Source: Hippopus hippopus (lineage: Eukaryota; Mollusca; Bivalvia; Cardiida; Cardiidae). Taken from it: a DNA stretch of 64,000 bases. Within the stretch, counting starts at the first letter, position 1; each line of letters opens with the position of its first letter. Shown here one piece after another: positions 11,244 to 26,200 of this stretch. The translations under genes were made by a program, and so were the position numbers. The notes beneath the pieces are model-generated. The model searched no databases and was not told the DNA's origin. It saw only the letters and a program-made list of their open reading frames with translations. Where the stretch lies: positions 25,751,587-25,815,586 of the forward strand of contig OX328107.1 in the NCBI GenBank assembly GCA_946811185.2, given 5' to 3'.

Positions 11244-14200
11244 CTGTTATGTAAAAAACAAAGAATAAAACATAATAAAAGAGTTAGAGCAAAATCAGGC
11301 AGAATGATCTTGAAATTACAGTATACTCTGCCCAAAAGAGCTTTGAAATTGAAATATTTGGATTTGTGTAACAGAAGGACAATTTCAACTTTATTGATTT
11401 AGCACACTAAGGCTATCAATGATGTTCAGATTCATAACTGAACAAAAACTGAGGTCACATAGGTGAATTACGAATTGCTTATGAAATTTCATCTTTTCGA
11501 AGTTTTTTCTAACCCTTTACTAAACAAATTTTAACGACCTTGAGGAAGAAACCTTTTGAAAACATTTTCTCATTATCCAAGAATGTTTTCTATCCTATCA
11601 ACTAAAAATCTCATCACTTGAGCAATATTTGTCTTCTGCAAGTGCTTTCAATTTGGACAAGTCTAAAATTTGGTTTTGTTAAGGGTTAAAATAGAAAATG
11701 ACTTGTCATCAGATACTGGTGAAGTCAAATAATAAATATAATATCTATTGCTTTCAATGGTATCTTTTGAGAACTATGAACTAAGATTATACGTATAGAG
11801 CAAGGACTCTAAGTATAAATCAAGTGAAAATTGTGCACGAAGTTAAAATGGCAGTCAGGACATTCTCTATAAAGATTATTAACTCTTTGAATGCTACAGA
11901 AAAACAGAACACTGAATGTACAATCTTATCTGGGTCTTTACCATCTAATATGTTAGATCCAAAGAAACATTCTGATGAAAAAGAAGTATCGAAAATACCT
12001 TGTTTAGGTCTTTTCCCACATCTGCAAGCCATCAAATTGATCTATTTATTATACATAGAGTTAGGGAATCCCACTTAGGAAATGATAAAAATATTTGAGC
12101 CATGATCTGGCAGAAGGAGGTTTAATGCATTTCTATGATGCACGATACCAAGCAAGTCATCATATAATTGAGAGATCCATTAAACCCATTTTGTCTAACA
12201 ATTGACTGAATCATGAAGTTGATTGGTCCTTTGACATGCAGAAAATTGACCAATAGCAAATAGTTTCTACCCAGGTCAGCCTGCTTGCTCTGCATAGGCT
12301 GACCCAGATCAATTCTTTTTGCAAATTCATTAAACTCCCATTTCACAGAGCATGGCCCATTTCTTCATGCTTTGTAATAATTACAAACATAAAACTCACT
12401 TTATCTCCAAAATATGAGGCCACAGTAAATATAACCAGTAAAACAAGAGCTACATGTGTCCAGAACTTCAACCAATATCTGTATCTTTGCCTAAGAGAAG
12501 TATTAGAGTAAAACACAAGTATTACAAAAAATTCTTGAGAAGGAGCAAGTGTTAAAAGAGCACCTGCTGACATATAGTTTTAAATATGAGCGTACAAAGA
12601 AATTTTCTTTCCTTTAAAATGTACATCCTTTATGAGTATTTCTTCCCCCCCCCCCCCCCCCCCAAAACGAAGCATCTGTAGCCTTTGTAAGGATACAGAA
12701 ATTACTTAAAAGCCCTTATCCTCATCTACACTAACTGAGACCCATCTACAGGAGAAAGATTTTGCAAACACTGCTTTCATAAGTACAGAAATTTCTCAAT
12801 TTCTCACAATCTTTTTTTCAAAGTATTGACATCCACATTTCATCAACCTGTTTCTATTTCAGGAAATGTTACCGTATTTGGACAGCATTTTGCTTATATT
12901 AAGCCATGGCAAACACTATCCCTTTACTAAGCAAGCATTTTTGTCACCCTCAGTAGGAAATGCTTTGTGGGAAAAGGAGAGAATGCTGATAAAAGCATTT
13001 TTTTATTTTCAAACAATGTTTTCTAGTCTTTCCAAGACAAACTCCATACTTTTAAATGCTTTATCTAAAAATGTTTTGAATATAGACAAGTATAAAATTT
13101 TGCTGTCTGGAAAAGGCTAGGATACATTTACTTAGATAAACACTGTAGATCCAAGATCACACATCTCAGAATATGTAGTCTTATCTGGGATCTACACTTT
13201 CAAATGAATGTATTTCAAAAGATGCCCTTGCCAAAACAGCCTTGTGTTGGCAATAATTTGGCCTAACTGAAAACATTCTTCACTTTCATCACAACAAGCC
13301 TGTGGCAAATGCATACACTAATTACAATTGATTAATTTTCTGTTTATCATCACCACTGGTTGCCCATAAAGGCAACACCCCAAGAAAGCTGTTTGTTATG
13401 TTACAGGGGATAGTGCAAGATGCAGGACAAAACTCATCCCAAGTTACCAGTACGCCTTGTTCTTTAATGTGCATGGTGTATAGCACTGTCACACGGGACT
13501 TGATGCTTATAAATACAAAAACTTACAAGAATGCCTTTCTTACCATTCTCTTAACTCGTCTATATGTGTAAATCTGTTTCTATACTCTCTTGGCAGTTCA
13601 AACTGGGACGGTATAGGGAAGAACGACTCATAAAAGTCCTGTAAAATGGCTTTCACTGTTTGAGCCTGGTTCTGGGAATGATCTATGTTGTCATTCAGAC
13701 ATATAAATTTTCTGCAAGATAAAAAGGGAGGTAATTTCAGGCGGAGCTTCAATTCTTTACTGGATGACAAAATTTCAGACCAGCCCATTTTGACAGCAGG
13801 CGCAGACAAGAAATCAAATGTGGCTAAAATGGTGGGATACTTCTTTCATTGAAATTATTGAAAACATTGTAAGAAATGGAGAAAAATGCTGGTTACCAGC
13901 ACTTTCTACCTTACAAAAGTATTCTTCTTCTGGGTCATTAAAAAAGGGCATTGTTTGGTAAAGTATTTCAGACTTATTTATTTTACAAGGAGAGTACGAC
14001 AAGCATACAACATACACTCTTAATGATCACCTGTCTGACCCCAAACAAGTTCTTTCCCCAAGATGCTGTTAGTTTAAAGGGCTGACGCTAAGATATCATG
14101 AGCTCAAACCAAGAACTTCTGGTGACAGTGGCTGGTGTTGTGACCTCTCACAATTGTTTCCAAAGTACGGTTTAAGATTATCTCAGCACTGATCTATACT

Positions 14201-17200
14201 TAACAGGCTCAAGCTTTAAGACTCACAAAAAATTCAACTCCATGCAAGACATGGAGCTAAAAAAAAAAAAGCTCTAAACCTGTTATGTTTGAACATCATT
14301 TAACACTACCTTCAATCATTTTAGTCATGTTCAGAGGGGTGCCTTAAAATAATTGCACAGAACACTTACTTTGGATTTTTTCTAACATCATCTAGTTGTC
14401 CTACAACACTTGAAACATTAGTTTTGATCATTTTGAAGGCAATTTCTGAATCATCTGATATACTATGTCTGAAAAAGATTAAAAAAGTTACAAAAATAAT
14501 AACATGTCAAAGTTTCTATTCCTACTTCAGAACAACATAATACAATGTAACAAGATACAGTAAAATTTCAAAGATCTATGACCACATTGACCAACAGTCA
14601 TCAATCACTCTAAATATAATTCTAAATTCCAAGACTATCAATCTGATTGGCTGAGACAGAATGTCTCAGCCAATCAGATGGCAAATTTAAGAACTATACA
14701 TGTGCTTTAAATTGAAATTTGAAAGGTCATCAAAATACATCCCCTGAACCAGCAAACACCATGTAATAAGTTAATAATCCATGTCAAAATCCTTAAAATA
14801 TTTGGGATAAACCATCTGCATACTAATATGATTTTTTATGCTCCTGCAGCAAGCATACAGCTTTTGTGAACATTTTAGCTCCATTCCTTCAATTAAATCA
14901 TCAAAATGTTGTTTAAGGTAGCATCAACAGCTAGGGTCATCGGTACTGATAAATGATAATATAATGAAACTGTTTGAGCATAAAAAAATTGAACAAGATG
15001 ATAATATGAGAGTTAAAGAAGAAGAAGGACTACAGGTTAATGTTTCCTTTAATGATTTCTATATCATTCACAATAAAAATATTTTTTTCTATCTTCCAAA
15101 TAATTCTCCTTTGTTTCACGTATAATAGTTGGTGGCAAATGTGAAAAGTATCCTGTACTGTAATGGATGACTTTACCAAAGGGTTGTGTGTTGTAATGAC
15201 TCTGAGGATGATGGTATTTTAAAACGAAGTGGAAAAGGAAGAAAATGCTGGCAACTTCTCCTTTTCCAAAAAAAGTTTTAAAAAATCTTCTGAAGGACAA
15301 ATTCATTCATTTGATTTGTCGTCTGCAATTTCTTTAAATATTTGCAAGTACAAAAGACTGTTATCTGGTAAAGAGTTAAAAAAAATTTATTGAGTACAGC
15401 TAGGCTATGAAAGAGGAATAATCCCTAATGTAACAACAGTCATGAACAATCCCCCATTAATCTTGTGTTAAGGACTGAGCTACTTGGGTTTGCTTTTAGA
15501 GGATACATGTAGTTCTAATCCTAAATTCCAAAAGACCAGCAATCTTATTGGCTTAAGCATTCTTCCTCAGCCCATCAAATAACTTGTCTTTGAACTCAGC
15601 ATTAGCATAGATTTTAGCACAAAATGGTAAAAAAAAAAAACTCCAGGTCCAGGCTTGGCATAAAGAAAGTGTGCAAAAATAAGCACAAAACCACAGATTC
15701 TTACCTGTATTTACTTTTTGGAGGAAAATTACTTTTAACTAGAGTCTGTATAGCAGGACAGTTTATAAATAGATTTCTTGTCACTTGTGGCTGAAGAGGA
15801 AAAGTACAAATCAGCTTTGTGGCTATATTTTCAGTCAAAAAAGATTACTATGTCTCATAATAATTACTGGTAACAGCATGTAATAGGCAAAATCAAGTGC
15901 TTTTTCTGGAGTTTACATCAAATCAGACTGCATAGAATGTTTTGTCTAATTTGTCATCAATTTTGGGGTGCAATGTATCAAACCTGCCATGAAAAGTAGA
16001 AAACAGAAACGTATAAGCTGCACTTGGAAAAGATATTAACTATTATCCTAAGAATGTTTGACATGCCCTTTCCTTTAAAAGCATTGAGAGGAAAGAAGTA
16101 CATTACTTGCTGATTATGAACAAGAAAAAGCCCGCTCAAATAGTAACTCCAAACAAAATCTAGAACTGTCACAGATCAATGAATACAGACCACTTGCCTT
16201 GTCACTGGATCAGGTAAAATATTCTATGGGCCATATATCCTTTAATACTAAAGTAATCCAATTAAAAATGCGGGTGCCTATGTTTCCAGGGCAGGTACAC
16301 TTCCATTTAACCCTTTACCACACAAAATAGTTTAACACAGGTCAATTTCAAAAGCAATTGCAGATGACAACACTACTGTAAATTCAATTTCAGGATTTGT
16401 GTTTGCACGGTTAGAAAACATTTTGGGAAAAGGAGAAAATGCTGGTTTCCAGCAATTTATCCTTTTCCCAAAATGTTTTCAAAAGCCTCCTTCCTCTGGG
16501 TCATAAAAACTTAGGATTGTGTGGTAAAGGGTTAAATCAAATGAATTGATAAAAAACTGAAGGAGAAAAAGAGGACACCAAATTGCATCTGCAGATGGAC
16601 AGAAGCACACAGACAAAATGATTCCAGTATAACCCCCCCAATACTTTGTTGTGGTTGGTATTTAAACACATACCATTTCTGTCTCATAGTAAGTTTCCAC
16701 CGCTGCAGCATCTGGTTGGTATTGTTGGAAGCTAGTTAAATTCTTGGAACAGTTTACAAATGTGAATTCTAACTTTGTTAATGTCTGGAAGAGAAAATTA
16801 GGAAAACACACACGCTCAGGTGAGCTAAAAATGGATAGTAAACTTGGTTTCGGGGTTAACACTTAAAGCTCGTGCTCTCTTCGTTTTTTCTTTTCATTTT
16901 CTTAACTCTTTACCACGCAATCCCGACTTTTAACGACCCTGAGAAAGAAGCCTTTTGAAAACACTGTGGGAAAAGGAGAAAATGCTGGTAACCAGTATTT
17001 TCTCCTTTTCCCACAATGTCTTCTACCCTTCCCAAACCAAATTCTAATTTTTCAGTCACATTTATTTTGTCATCTTCAAATGCTTTCAATTCAAACCGGT
17101 CTATAATTTTGTTGTTTGGTAAAGAGTTAAAGAGGATAAAAAGTCATCAAGATTAAGTAAAAATATTAAAGACATTCTAATAGCAATCGGATATGGTGCA

Positions 17201-20200
17201 TTTTTGTTTGCTGAGATTCTATTGCAAAGATAGCCTACACCAGCAACAGATGAGGAGGTGGAGAGATGCGCATCCATAGTAGAAAATAAAGCATCAGAGA
17301 TGGTGTTTAACAAGCAACATCAAACTGAGCAATGAAAATACTCCTACATAAATACAAGGGGTTTCCAAAAAGTTTCGGGACAAGTGCCACCATTCTTCTA
17401 TTTTTTTATATTTTTTATGAGGACTGCAGGAGGTAATGTATAAATAGAAAATAGAGTGCAAACAAGGTATTCTGGTGAAGAGAAAAAAAGCAAAATTACT
17501 TTGAACCCCAAATTACAAACAAGAGGGCCAAGATGGCCCTGGATCGCTCACATGAATTTTTGAGAGGACCATAGCCAATTTTTTTTTGAAGTATTGAAAT
17601 TTTGGAAACAGAATCACTATTTTGCGAAGCAATTTTGAAAAGGTCACCTGTAAAAATCATTTCAAAATCTGTCACCACCCCTACAATCATTACCATAGCC
17701 ATGTTTTTGACAAATCAGAATTCTGCAAATAAATTTTGGGATAGGTCACCCGAGGACCATTTCTTGAACAAGAGCACATGCTTGATAGTGGCCAACAATA
17801 TTAAGTTGAACCAGAGCACCGCATGCGGTGCCAACGATTGGCTGTTGGGTGCTGGATAGTTAGGTAAAATTCTAAGTCGAAAAAGGGGCATAATTTGGAC
17901 AAAATGATTTTAGAGTTATCTGCCCTTATTGTATGGGTTGCTCTTTTACTAGTGAACAATTCCAAGTTTCAAGTACATGTGTTGAGTGGAAGCCGAGATA
18001 TAACAAAATGTCAAAATTTTTGCAAAACGACAACAACGCAGACGACGACAACAGGGCTATGACAATACCTCGATGTTTTCTTTGAAAACAGCCGAGCTAA
18101 AACAGGGGCATAACATAAGGATCATTTCTGTGAAATTATTTCAAAATCTGACCAGTGGTTTCAGAGAAGAAGAATTTTTAAGAATTTTTCATGTCCATAT
18201 AGTGCAAATAGCCCCCCCCCCCCCTCCCACCACCACCACAGCCATGTTTCTTGACAGATCAAAATTTCTCGAACAATTTTTCAAAAAGGGCACCCAAGGA
18301 ACATTTCTGTGAAATTATTTCAAAATCTGACCAGTGGTTTAAGAGAAGAAGAATTTCAAAGAATTTCTTCAAGTCCACACAATGCAAAGAGGCACCCCCC
18401 CCCACGGCCATGTTTTTCGATGGATTAAAATTTCACAAACACTTTTTGAAAAGGGTCACCCAAGGAACATTTCTGTGAAATTATTTCAAAATCTGACCAG
18501 CGGTTTCAGAGGAGAAGACTTTTAAAGAATTTCTTAGAAAATTCTATTTGGTTGCCATGGCAACCAGAGTTTTTGATGGAATCAAATTCTGTGAACAAGT
18601 TTTAAAGAGGACCTCCTAAGGAACATTCCAGCCAAGTTTGGTCCAAATTGGCCCAGCGGTTCAGGAGGAGAAGATGTTTAAAGAATTATTGACGACGCAC
18701 AATGCACGACGGATGACGGACCCAGGGTGATCCTAAAAGCTCCCCTTGAGCACGTTGTGCTCAGGTGAGCAAAAAATGGGTAATGCTTAAGAAAGGTAAA
18801 AGAAAAAAAATCTTTTCATTTAGAATACCAAAATTTATACTGATCACTAAAAAATAAACAGGAGAACGACTACTATATTTATTTCTATACGAGTACATCT
18901 TATTTCAATAGGGATGTATCATAACCTTTCAGTAACAAACAGTTATACATGCTACTTACAGCCAAATCTAATGGCAACTCATATAATCTTGTTGCTAAAG
19001 TTCTGATTTCTCTGTCTGATAAAACCCTGTAAACAGAAATAACAAACTGATCATGCAGATGTTCATTATAAATTGTGATCACTGATTACTTTAACACTTA
19101 CTGTTGGTGTCTTTGGTGATTCTTTGCTGAATTATCAGCACTTCAAACAGCAGCCACTAGCTGCTTTCTGCCATAAACAGAGTCAAAACATCAACTTTCG
19201 AAATAACTTATGAAAAAATTTGGCCAGGTAGCTCACATTTAGTTTATTCTTGACAGCTCTAACTCCCAAGCAATACTCACTGACCATTACCTAACAGCCA
19301 ATCAAACAACTGTTTTGTAATTTACAATTAAATTTGAACTTAGAATACAGTGTTCACTCTAGCTTTGCTTGTAACGGTGCCCATCGGGCCCAAAGACAAT
19401 GAGATGGGGGAAAACTGTGGGCCATGTATAAAGAAAAATATTAAAAATATATAAAAGATTATTATGTTGCTTGAATGATAACCCTTTTATTCAACAAGTG
19501 TATTCTCATGCATGTATCCATGAGCACTATGCTAATAAAACAGCAACACTGCAGAAATTATCATTGTTATTGACACAACCTTGTTTTCACCATTAATTTA
19601 ACCCTAAATAAAACAACAAAATAGGTTTCTCAATGGCTGACATTCGAAAATTCTGACATCTTGTAGTAAAGGTATTTAACTTCTCCATCAATCACTCAAA
19701 CTACAGTTTATAAGTCTTATTTTCTTGTCAAACTAACCATTTTTTAACCAATCGTCCAGAACTTGAACAGGAGGAAGCCATTTTGGTTGAAACTCATATT
19801 TCTGTGTGGTATTATTGTCGTCGCTAAAAATAGGGGCAAGCACTGGCCCAGTTATGCCTTCCAAAGTAGTATTTTCAAAGGCTTTTGCATTTTTCATCCC
19901 ATTTAGACTTCCAAAACACTCAGAAATTTGCTTCATTGTGATGTTAAATGATATGCAGAAGCTGAAAGATTCGTAACCAAACTGGTGCCTGTTGTATCTC
20001 CTGTAACTTTCCTTTATGATGATAGATAGGAGGATATCAGTTTGATCCCTAACCATAACATCCATTGAGTAATCGATGAAGTCTTACTGGAAAGCACAGT
20101 ATTACGCTCAGTATTATGTTTATTTTGCGGGAAGAACAGAAAGGGACGAAAAGCATCCTTATTCGCAGAATGGTATTTTTATGATCAAGTGCGTCCAAAA

Positions 20201-23200
20201 GGCCTGTGATTAGTTTAAAATTGCTCCATCTGGGACTTAAGGGGGTCTATGGTATAAAGGCAAGCTCTAGATTGAACACTGAGAACAGTAAGTAAATACA
20301 GCCCAGGATTCTTCACACAAAAATTCTAGATATTGCTGAGATTTCTTAACTGAAATCATAATAATGATGATATACCACATTTTTGGACAAATAATTTAGA
20401 TCATTTATTTAAATCAGTGAACATCAAGTACTAAACAGTTCAACCTATCTGTATATACCTAGATTTATCAGTGTCCATCTCATCAAAAACATCAGCCGCT
20501 GTTGTATTTTGTTTCACACCCATCAGGTAGTAGAAGTATGAGAATGCATACTGCATGTCTTTAGAATGTCTCACCTGATGGGATGATGTGGCATCCCATT
20601 CTTCAGGAAATCTGTAACACAGCAAACATGTATACAACAAACTTTACAGAAAATATAATTCAATCAATTTCAATATATAATGTACAATCAGCCTTGCTGA
20701 ATGTGACCACAATTATCTCGAAGAAAAATCAATTCAATTATCATAATTTGCACATTTCTCCTCATAAGTATATTATAAAGCAATTTCAGATAATCCACAT
20801 GCAAGGTAATTCCAACCATTTTACTGGCTCTAAGTAACTCTAAATCAAACAACAGAAATTAAAATTTGTCCAAGTTGGCAGCTGGTGCAGATGACAAATT
20901 TATTGTAGTTCAGATGATGGTATTTGATTCTGAAGCAAAAGAAAACAAAGAGGGACAATGAGGAAATGCTCTTAACATTTTCTCCTTTTCCATGACATTT
21001 TCAGAAACTTTTCTCTTAGTCTTTAAACTAAGGAGTTATTTTGTGAAGGATTAACTCTAACTGTAGATACATGTAACTTATTAAAATATACAGATTGTTT
21101 ACATGTAATTCTGCATTTGCATCAGGATTCTTGTCTCTCTTGATATATTTTGTAATTTTCATTATGTTAATATATTTATGGTCTTGATTTGATTTTTACT
21201 GTTTAAATGTCAAATATCATAAACATGAATAAATTATCAGAATTGGACATATCTAGTTTTACCTTGCCTGTAACTCTGCCATGATATTTTTGTCAACCAT
21301 ATGGGGCATGTGACCAGGGACTTTACGTGCAGTGTAACCAAATGCCTTGTTGTACAATGTATTAACATGTCTCAGTGAGTCTCCAAATGTGTCCAATTTG
21401 CTACGCCCTCTATACACTGTTACTTTGTACAAACTCTCTATTTCTTGCTTTTCTTTCATCTGAAAGTAAAAATAAATACAAACGCATGTAATATGACAAT
21501 CTATCATCCCTTTACCAAACAACCCCATGTTTTATCAGATGGTATTTGAAAATACTGTGTAAAAGGAGACAGTGCTGGTAACCAGCATTTTCTCAGTTTT
21601 TCTCAATGTTCTCTACCCTTTCATGGACAACTCCCTTCATTTCAGCCACAATAAATATCTCATCTTCAATTGATATCATAATGGAAGTATCTAAAATTTT
21701 GTTGTTTGGTAAAGGGTTACTACATACACAATCAATATTGATTTTACTACACCAACCTGTACCATAACTTTATGAGAAAACTCTCTCCGCTTCTTCAGTT
21801 CCTTTCATTTAGCCTTCTAGTTCCACTCAAAGGCTTTCATGATATGCTTTTATGATAATTTCTATGGAAAAGACAGAAACTTGATTTCATGTGAAAAAAA
21901 AATAAGGATAAGGTTCGAAGAGATGTGCATCTACAATCACTAGTAATAAAGTTTTATATATGTATCTTACCTTTTGAAGATCATCAAAAGTCCCTTTTTC
22001 CCATGGAAGTAGTTTCCCAGCTTCAGGCTGAATATCAACATTCTGTATGAATGAATCAAACTTTTGCTCTGTTTCCTCTACCTGCTCCTCTTCCAGGCTT
22101 ATTTCCATCTCATGAACATTCAAAAGTTTTCTCCTCTGCTGGTTCCCTATGTCTACATTCCTTCTTAACTTTCTTTTATTGGGAGCTAGGTTCAAAGGTC
22201 TCATACCCTCCACAGGTTTATCATCTGTCTGATTGGATTGTAAAAATTGCTGGTATGATACCCACAAATTTTTAAGACGTAGCCTGTGTCCTACCTCAGT
22301 GAGCTCTCCTGTCAATTGAAGATTTACAAGTGGCAAATAAAAAATTCAAAATGATGGATTATCAGAATTATTTTAACCGTATAAAAAACAACCACTGGGA
22401 AAAAGGCCTTTGAAAACACAGAGGGAAACGGAGAAAATGCAAAGCTTTCTACAGACAAATCCCATTTTTTGAGCCTTATTCAATTTGTTTTCTGCAAATG
22501 CTTTCAGCTTGGACAAGAAATATTTTTAGTCTAGCAAAGATTTAATATTGTATCTTGACACATTAAACCTACGCTTCATAACACCCAAACCTTGCCTCAG
22601 ACAGCTTTTGTCCGAAAAAGAGCAACTGCCTGTGACAGGTATCTATCGTCTGTAAGGTGTTACTAAGGATGACAAAATTTTAGAATTATCAATGTTGAAA
22701 GAATCATTTGGCTACAAATGAAATTGAGCTTTCAAAAAATTGAAAGAATAGAAAACATTGTGGAAAAATGACAAAATGCTGACTAGCAGCATTTTCTTTT
22801 TCCCCAAACGTTTTCAAAAGCCTTCTTCTTGGAGACTGTAAAAATATGGAGTTGTGTAGTATAAAGATAAACAATCTTGCATAATAGAATGTTGTTTAAC
22901 CCTTCATCACACAATTTTGAGTTTAAACAACCCTGAGGAACAATGCTTTTGAAAAAATAAAGGTAAAAGGAAAAATGCTGGTAGCCATATTTAAAGAAAA
23001 ATCTCCTCTTTGGACTCACATTTAATTCATAGTCTGCAAATGCTTTTGACGAGCCCCCATCTTACGAACATGAAAGTTCGCAACAAATGCATAGCTGAAA
23101 TACAAACTGCACCTGGCAGGATTCGAACCTGTGCGGAAAAGATCGTTTATTGAGGTTTAAAAGACTACCAAGAATATTCAGAATATTCTTTAGCTCAGTG

Positions 23201-26200
23201 GTTAAGGTACTGGTCTTTTAATCCTTAAAAAATGATGATCCTTGACACCCAGGTTTGAATCCCAGCCAGAGCGGTTTGTATTAAACTCTTGTTTGGTAAA
23301 GAGTTAAATGTGCATCAACATCTAAGGTCATTCTGTGTGCATGACAGGGAAGGGAGAGGGAGGGAGGGAAACGAGTATCTTCACTTACACAGTCTCTGAA
23401 TAATTATCTTACCATTTTCCAACTCCTGTTGAAGTTCCAGATATAAACTTTTCAAATGTGCAGGTAGGGGTACCTCAGACATGTTTGACGGCATTGACTT
23501 CAGGTATACAGAGATGTCAGGGCTGGCTGGCGGTAAAATGACATGTGGACCTCTGAAATAAAATATTTTACAGTCATTTAATTCTTTATCTAATAATATT
23601 GTGTTTGAACCTGCGAAAAAAGGCTTTTAGAAAATATTGTGTGAAAAGGAGAAAATGCTGGTAACAAGCTTTTTCTCCTTTTACAACATTTTTTCAATCT
23701 TTTTAAAGACAAATCCCATCATTTGATCCACATTCAATTTCTTTTCTGCAAATGCTTTCAATTTGGACAAGTCAAAAATCTGTTTTGTGAAGATTTAATA
23801 TATTTTACTTCTATTCAACAGTATATTTACATATACAACATTCATTGGTGTTTTTTTCATCATACCAACTACAGTATCAGATAAAGGTGTGACCAAATTT
23901 CAAACTTGTCTGTAATGAAGACAAACATTCTGACAAAGTTTCATGAGTACTGGACTGAAAACGATTGCTTATATAGCACACACAAGGTGTTTCTAAGATT
24001 CAACCTGGTGACCTACTTTTGACCCAACATGACCCAATTTGGAATTTGTCCAAGATATCATCTGAAAAACATTCTGATATTTTTTTACAAGTATCAGACT
24101 GAAAATGTGGCCTCTGGATTGCACAAAAGGTTTTCTATGATTTGTCCCAGTGCCCGACTTTTTGACCCAATGTGACCCAATTTCACACTTGACTGAGATA
24201 TCATTAAGACAAATATTCTGACCAAGTTTCATGAGTATCAGACTGAAAATGTGGCCTCTAGAGTGCAAACAAGGTAACTGTTGATAGATGCACAATGGAT
24301 TACATACGACGCACAAAGCTCTTCTCAAAAGCTCACCTTGAGCACTTTGTAAACAGGTAAGGTAATAATTCACAAAATCATCTAGACCTACTGTAAATCT
24401 ACTGGAATTTCATCAAATACAATGACTTCCTCCTCTTTCACTGCTCTCTCTACCTTGCTTGAATTATCTGATTTAGTGACATTTACACCAACTTTAACAT
24501 CAGTCCCATTAACACTTTTTTCTGGATTTTGTGTAGTTTTATCAGGAGTGGTGTCTACTTCTAGGGTAAAATTTAACTGAAAAGAAAGAGTGATACATTA
24601 TGTGGTTGGTGACAAGACTAGGCACTGGGTTTCAAGCAAATAGGTGAAAAACATAAATAAACAAGAGGTAACATGTCTTCGTTAACTGTTAAGCTTCTGA
24701 AGCATTTTTGCAGCAGATTACTTTGGGAGGGTACTTTAGAAATAAGTGTAATTAACATCAATTAATGATTAATAAACATGTAAAATGTTTGGTAAAAGAT
24801 TAGAAATCACTTGTTAACAAGCAATTTCTCCATTCCTCATAATGTTTTCATAAGTTGTCTTCTACAAGAAAAAACCTTTACAGAGTGTAATTTTTTAAAC
24901 AGTAATCTGTATCAATAAAACACAAAATTGGAGGAACATGATAAGCCTATAAAGCCTAGTTTGAATGACATATTAGAAACAAAAACAAAAACAATAAGGT
25001 ATATGAAATATTGATCACTATATATTATCTCTGTTGTCATTAGTCTTCACTTACAAAGTTATTGTTCCATTAACTGGTCTAACTGAACTAAATTTCATCA
25101 CACTAACTGTTGGACTTAGAGTTAGTTAAAAATGACAAGAAAGATGCTGTGGGACAAGACATAATGAGGTCTCAAAGAGTACAATTTGTATCGTACTGGT
25201 TAAGTCATTTACAACTTTACTCTGTACCAAAAATCAAAATGAAAAAAAAATTGAACAAAGACAATTTTAACATGACTTCAATAACAGGATTTGTCTTTGA
25301 AAAAGTAGAGAACATTGTGATTACAACATGGGATTTGGACCAAACTTACCTCATTAGCTGGAGACTTGGAGTCAAACTGTACGGTAAAGTTGATTTGCGA
25401 CTTATTGGTGTTGCAGTGTAAAATAACAGTCATCACTTGAAACTTTTTGGCAACAGCAATAGTTCGAATAGCTTTATTGTCATCATAAAATGCATCCTTC
25501 AGTGTTGCATTCTTCTCTGACAGTATAGTGGACAGGTTAAAGTACCCTATACATTCACCTGAAGAGAAAAAGATAAAAAGCGTGGTATAATGCTCATATG
25601 AACTCTTTACAAGACAACAAAATTTTAGACTTGCCTTGTTGAAATTATTTGCAGACAACAAATCAAATGTGGCCCACACAATAGGATTTGTTCTTCGATG
25701 GGTTGAAAATGGAAGTCTGTCATGTTAAACAGGAATGATATGGCCTGCAACAGGTGAAAAGGGGCATTTGGACATTTGCGTAAAGTGTACTTTAGGATCA
25801 GCCTGCGCAGTCCATGCAGGCAAATCCGAGAAGACACCTCCCAATCATGTGTGATTTTCTGTTTCACACAAGCCTACTGTAGGACAAAATCTAATATTGA
25901 CGTAAAGTGCCATCTCGGATTAGCCTGCGTGGACTGCACAGGCTGATCCAAGACGACACTTTACCCAGATGTCCAAAAGCCCCTTTTCCCATGTTGCAAA
26001 CCATATATGCTGAGAGCTGCATGGAAAATAGAGCTTGCTATTATTTACTTACACCACAACTCCTGGGATAAATAATGAGAGATTATTCTGGGTCAAAGAT
26101 CTGCTATGAACACATTACCACCGCAGACAACTTTTTACATCATGCAAAAGACCTCTTTTAAAAATACAATGACAAGAAGAAGAATTGCTCATGATGGGCC

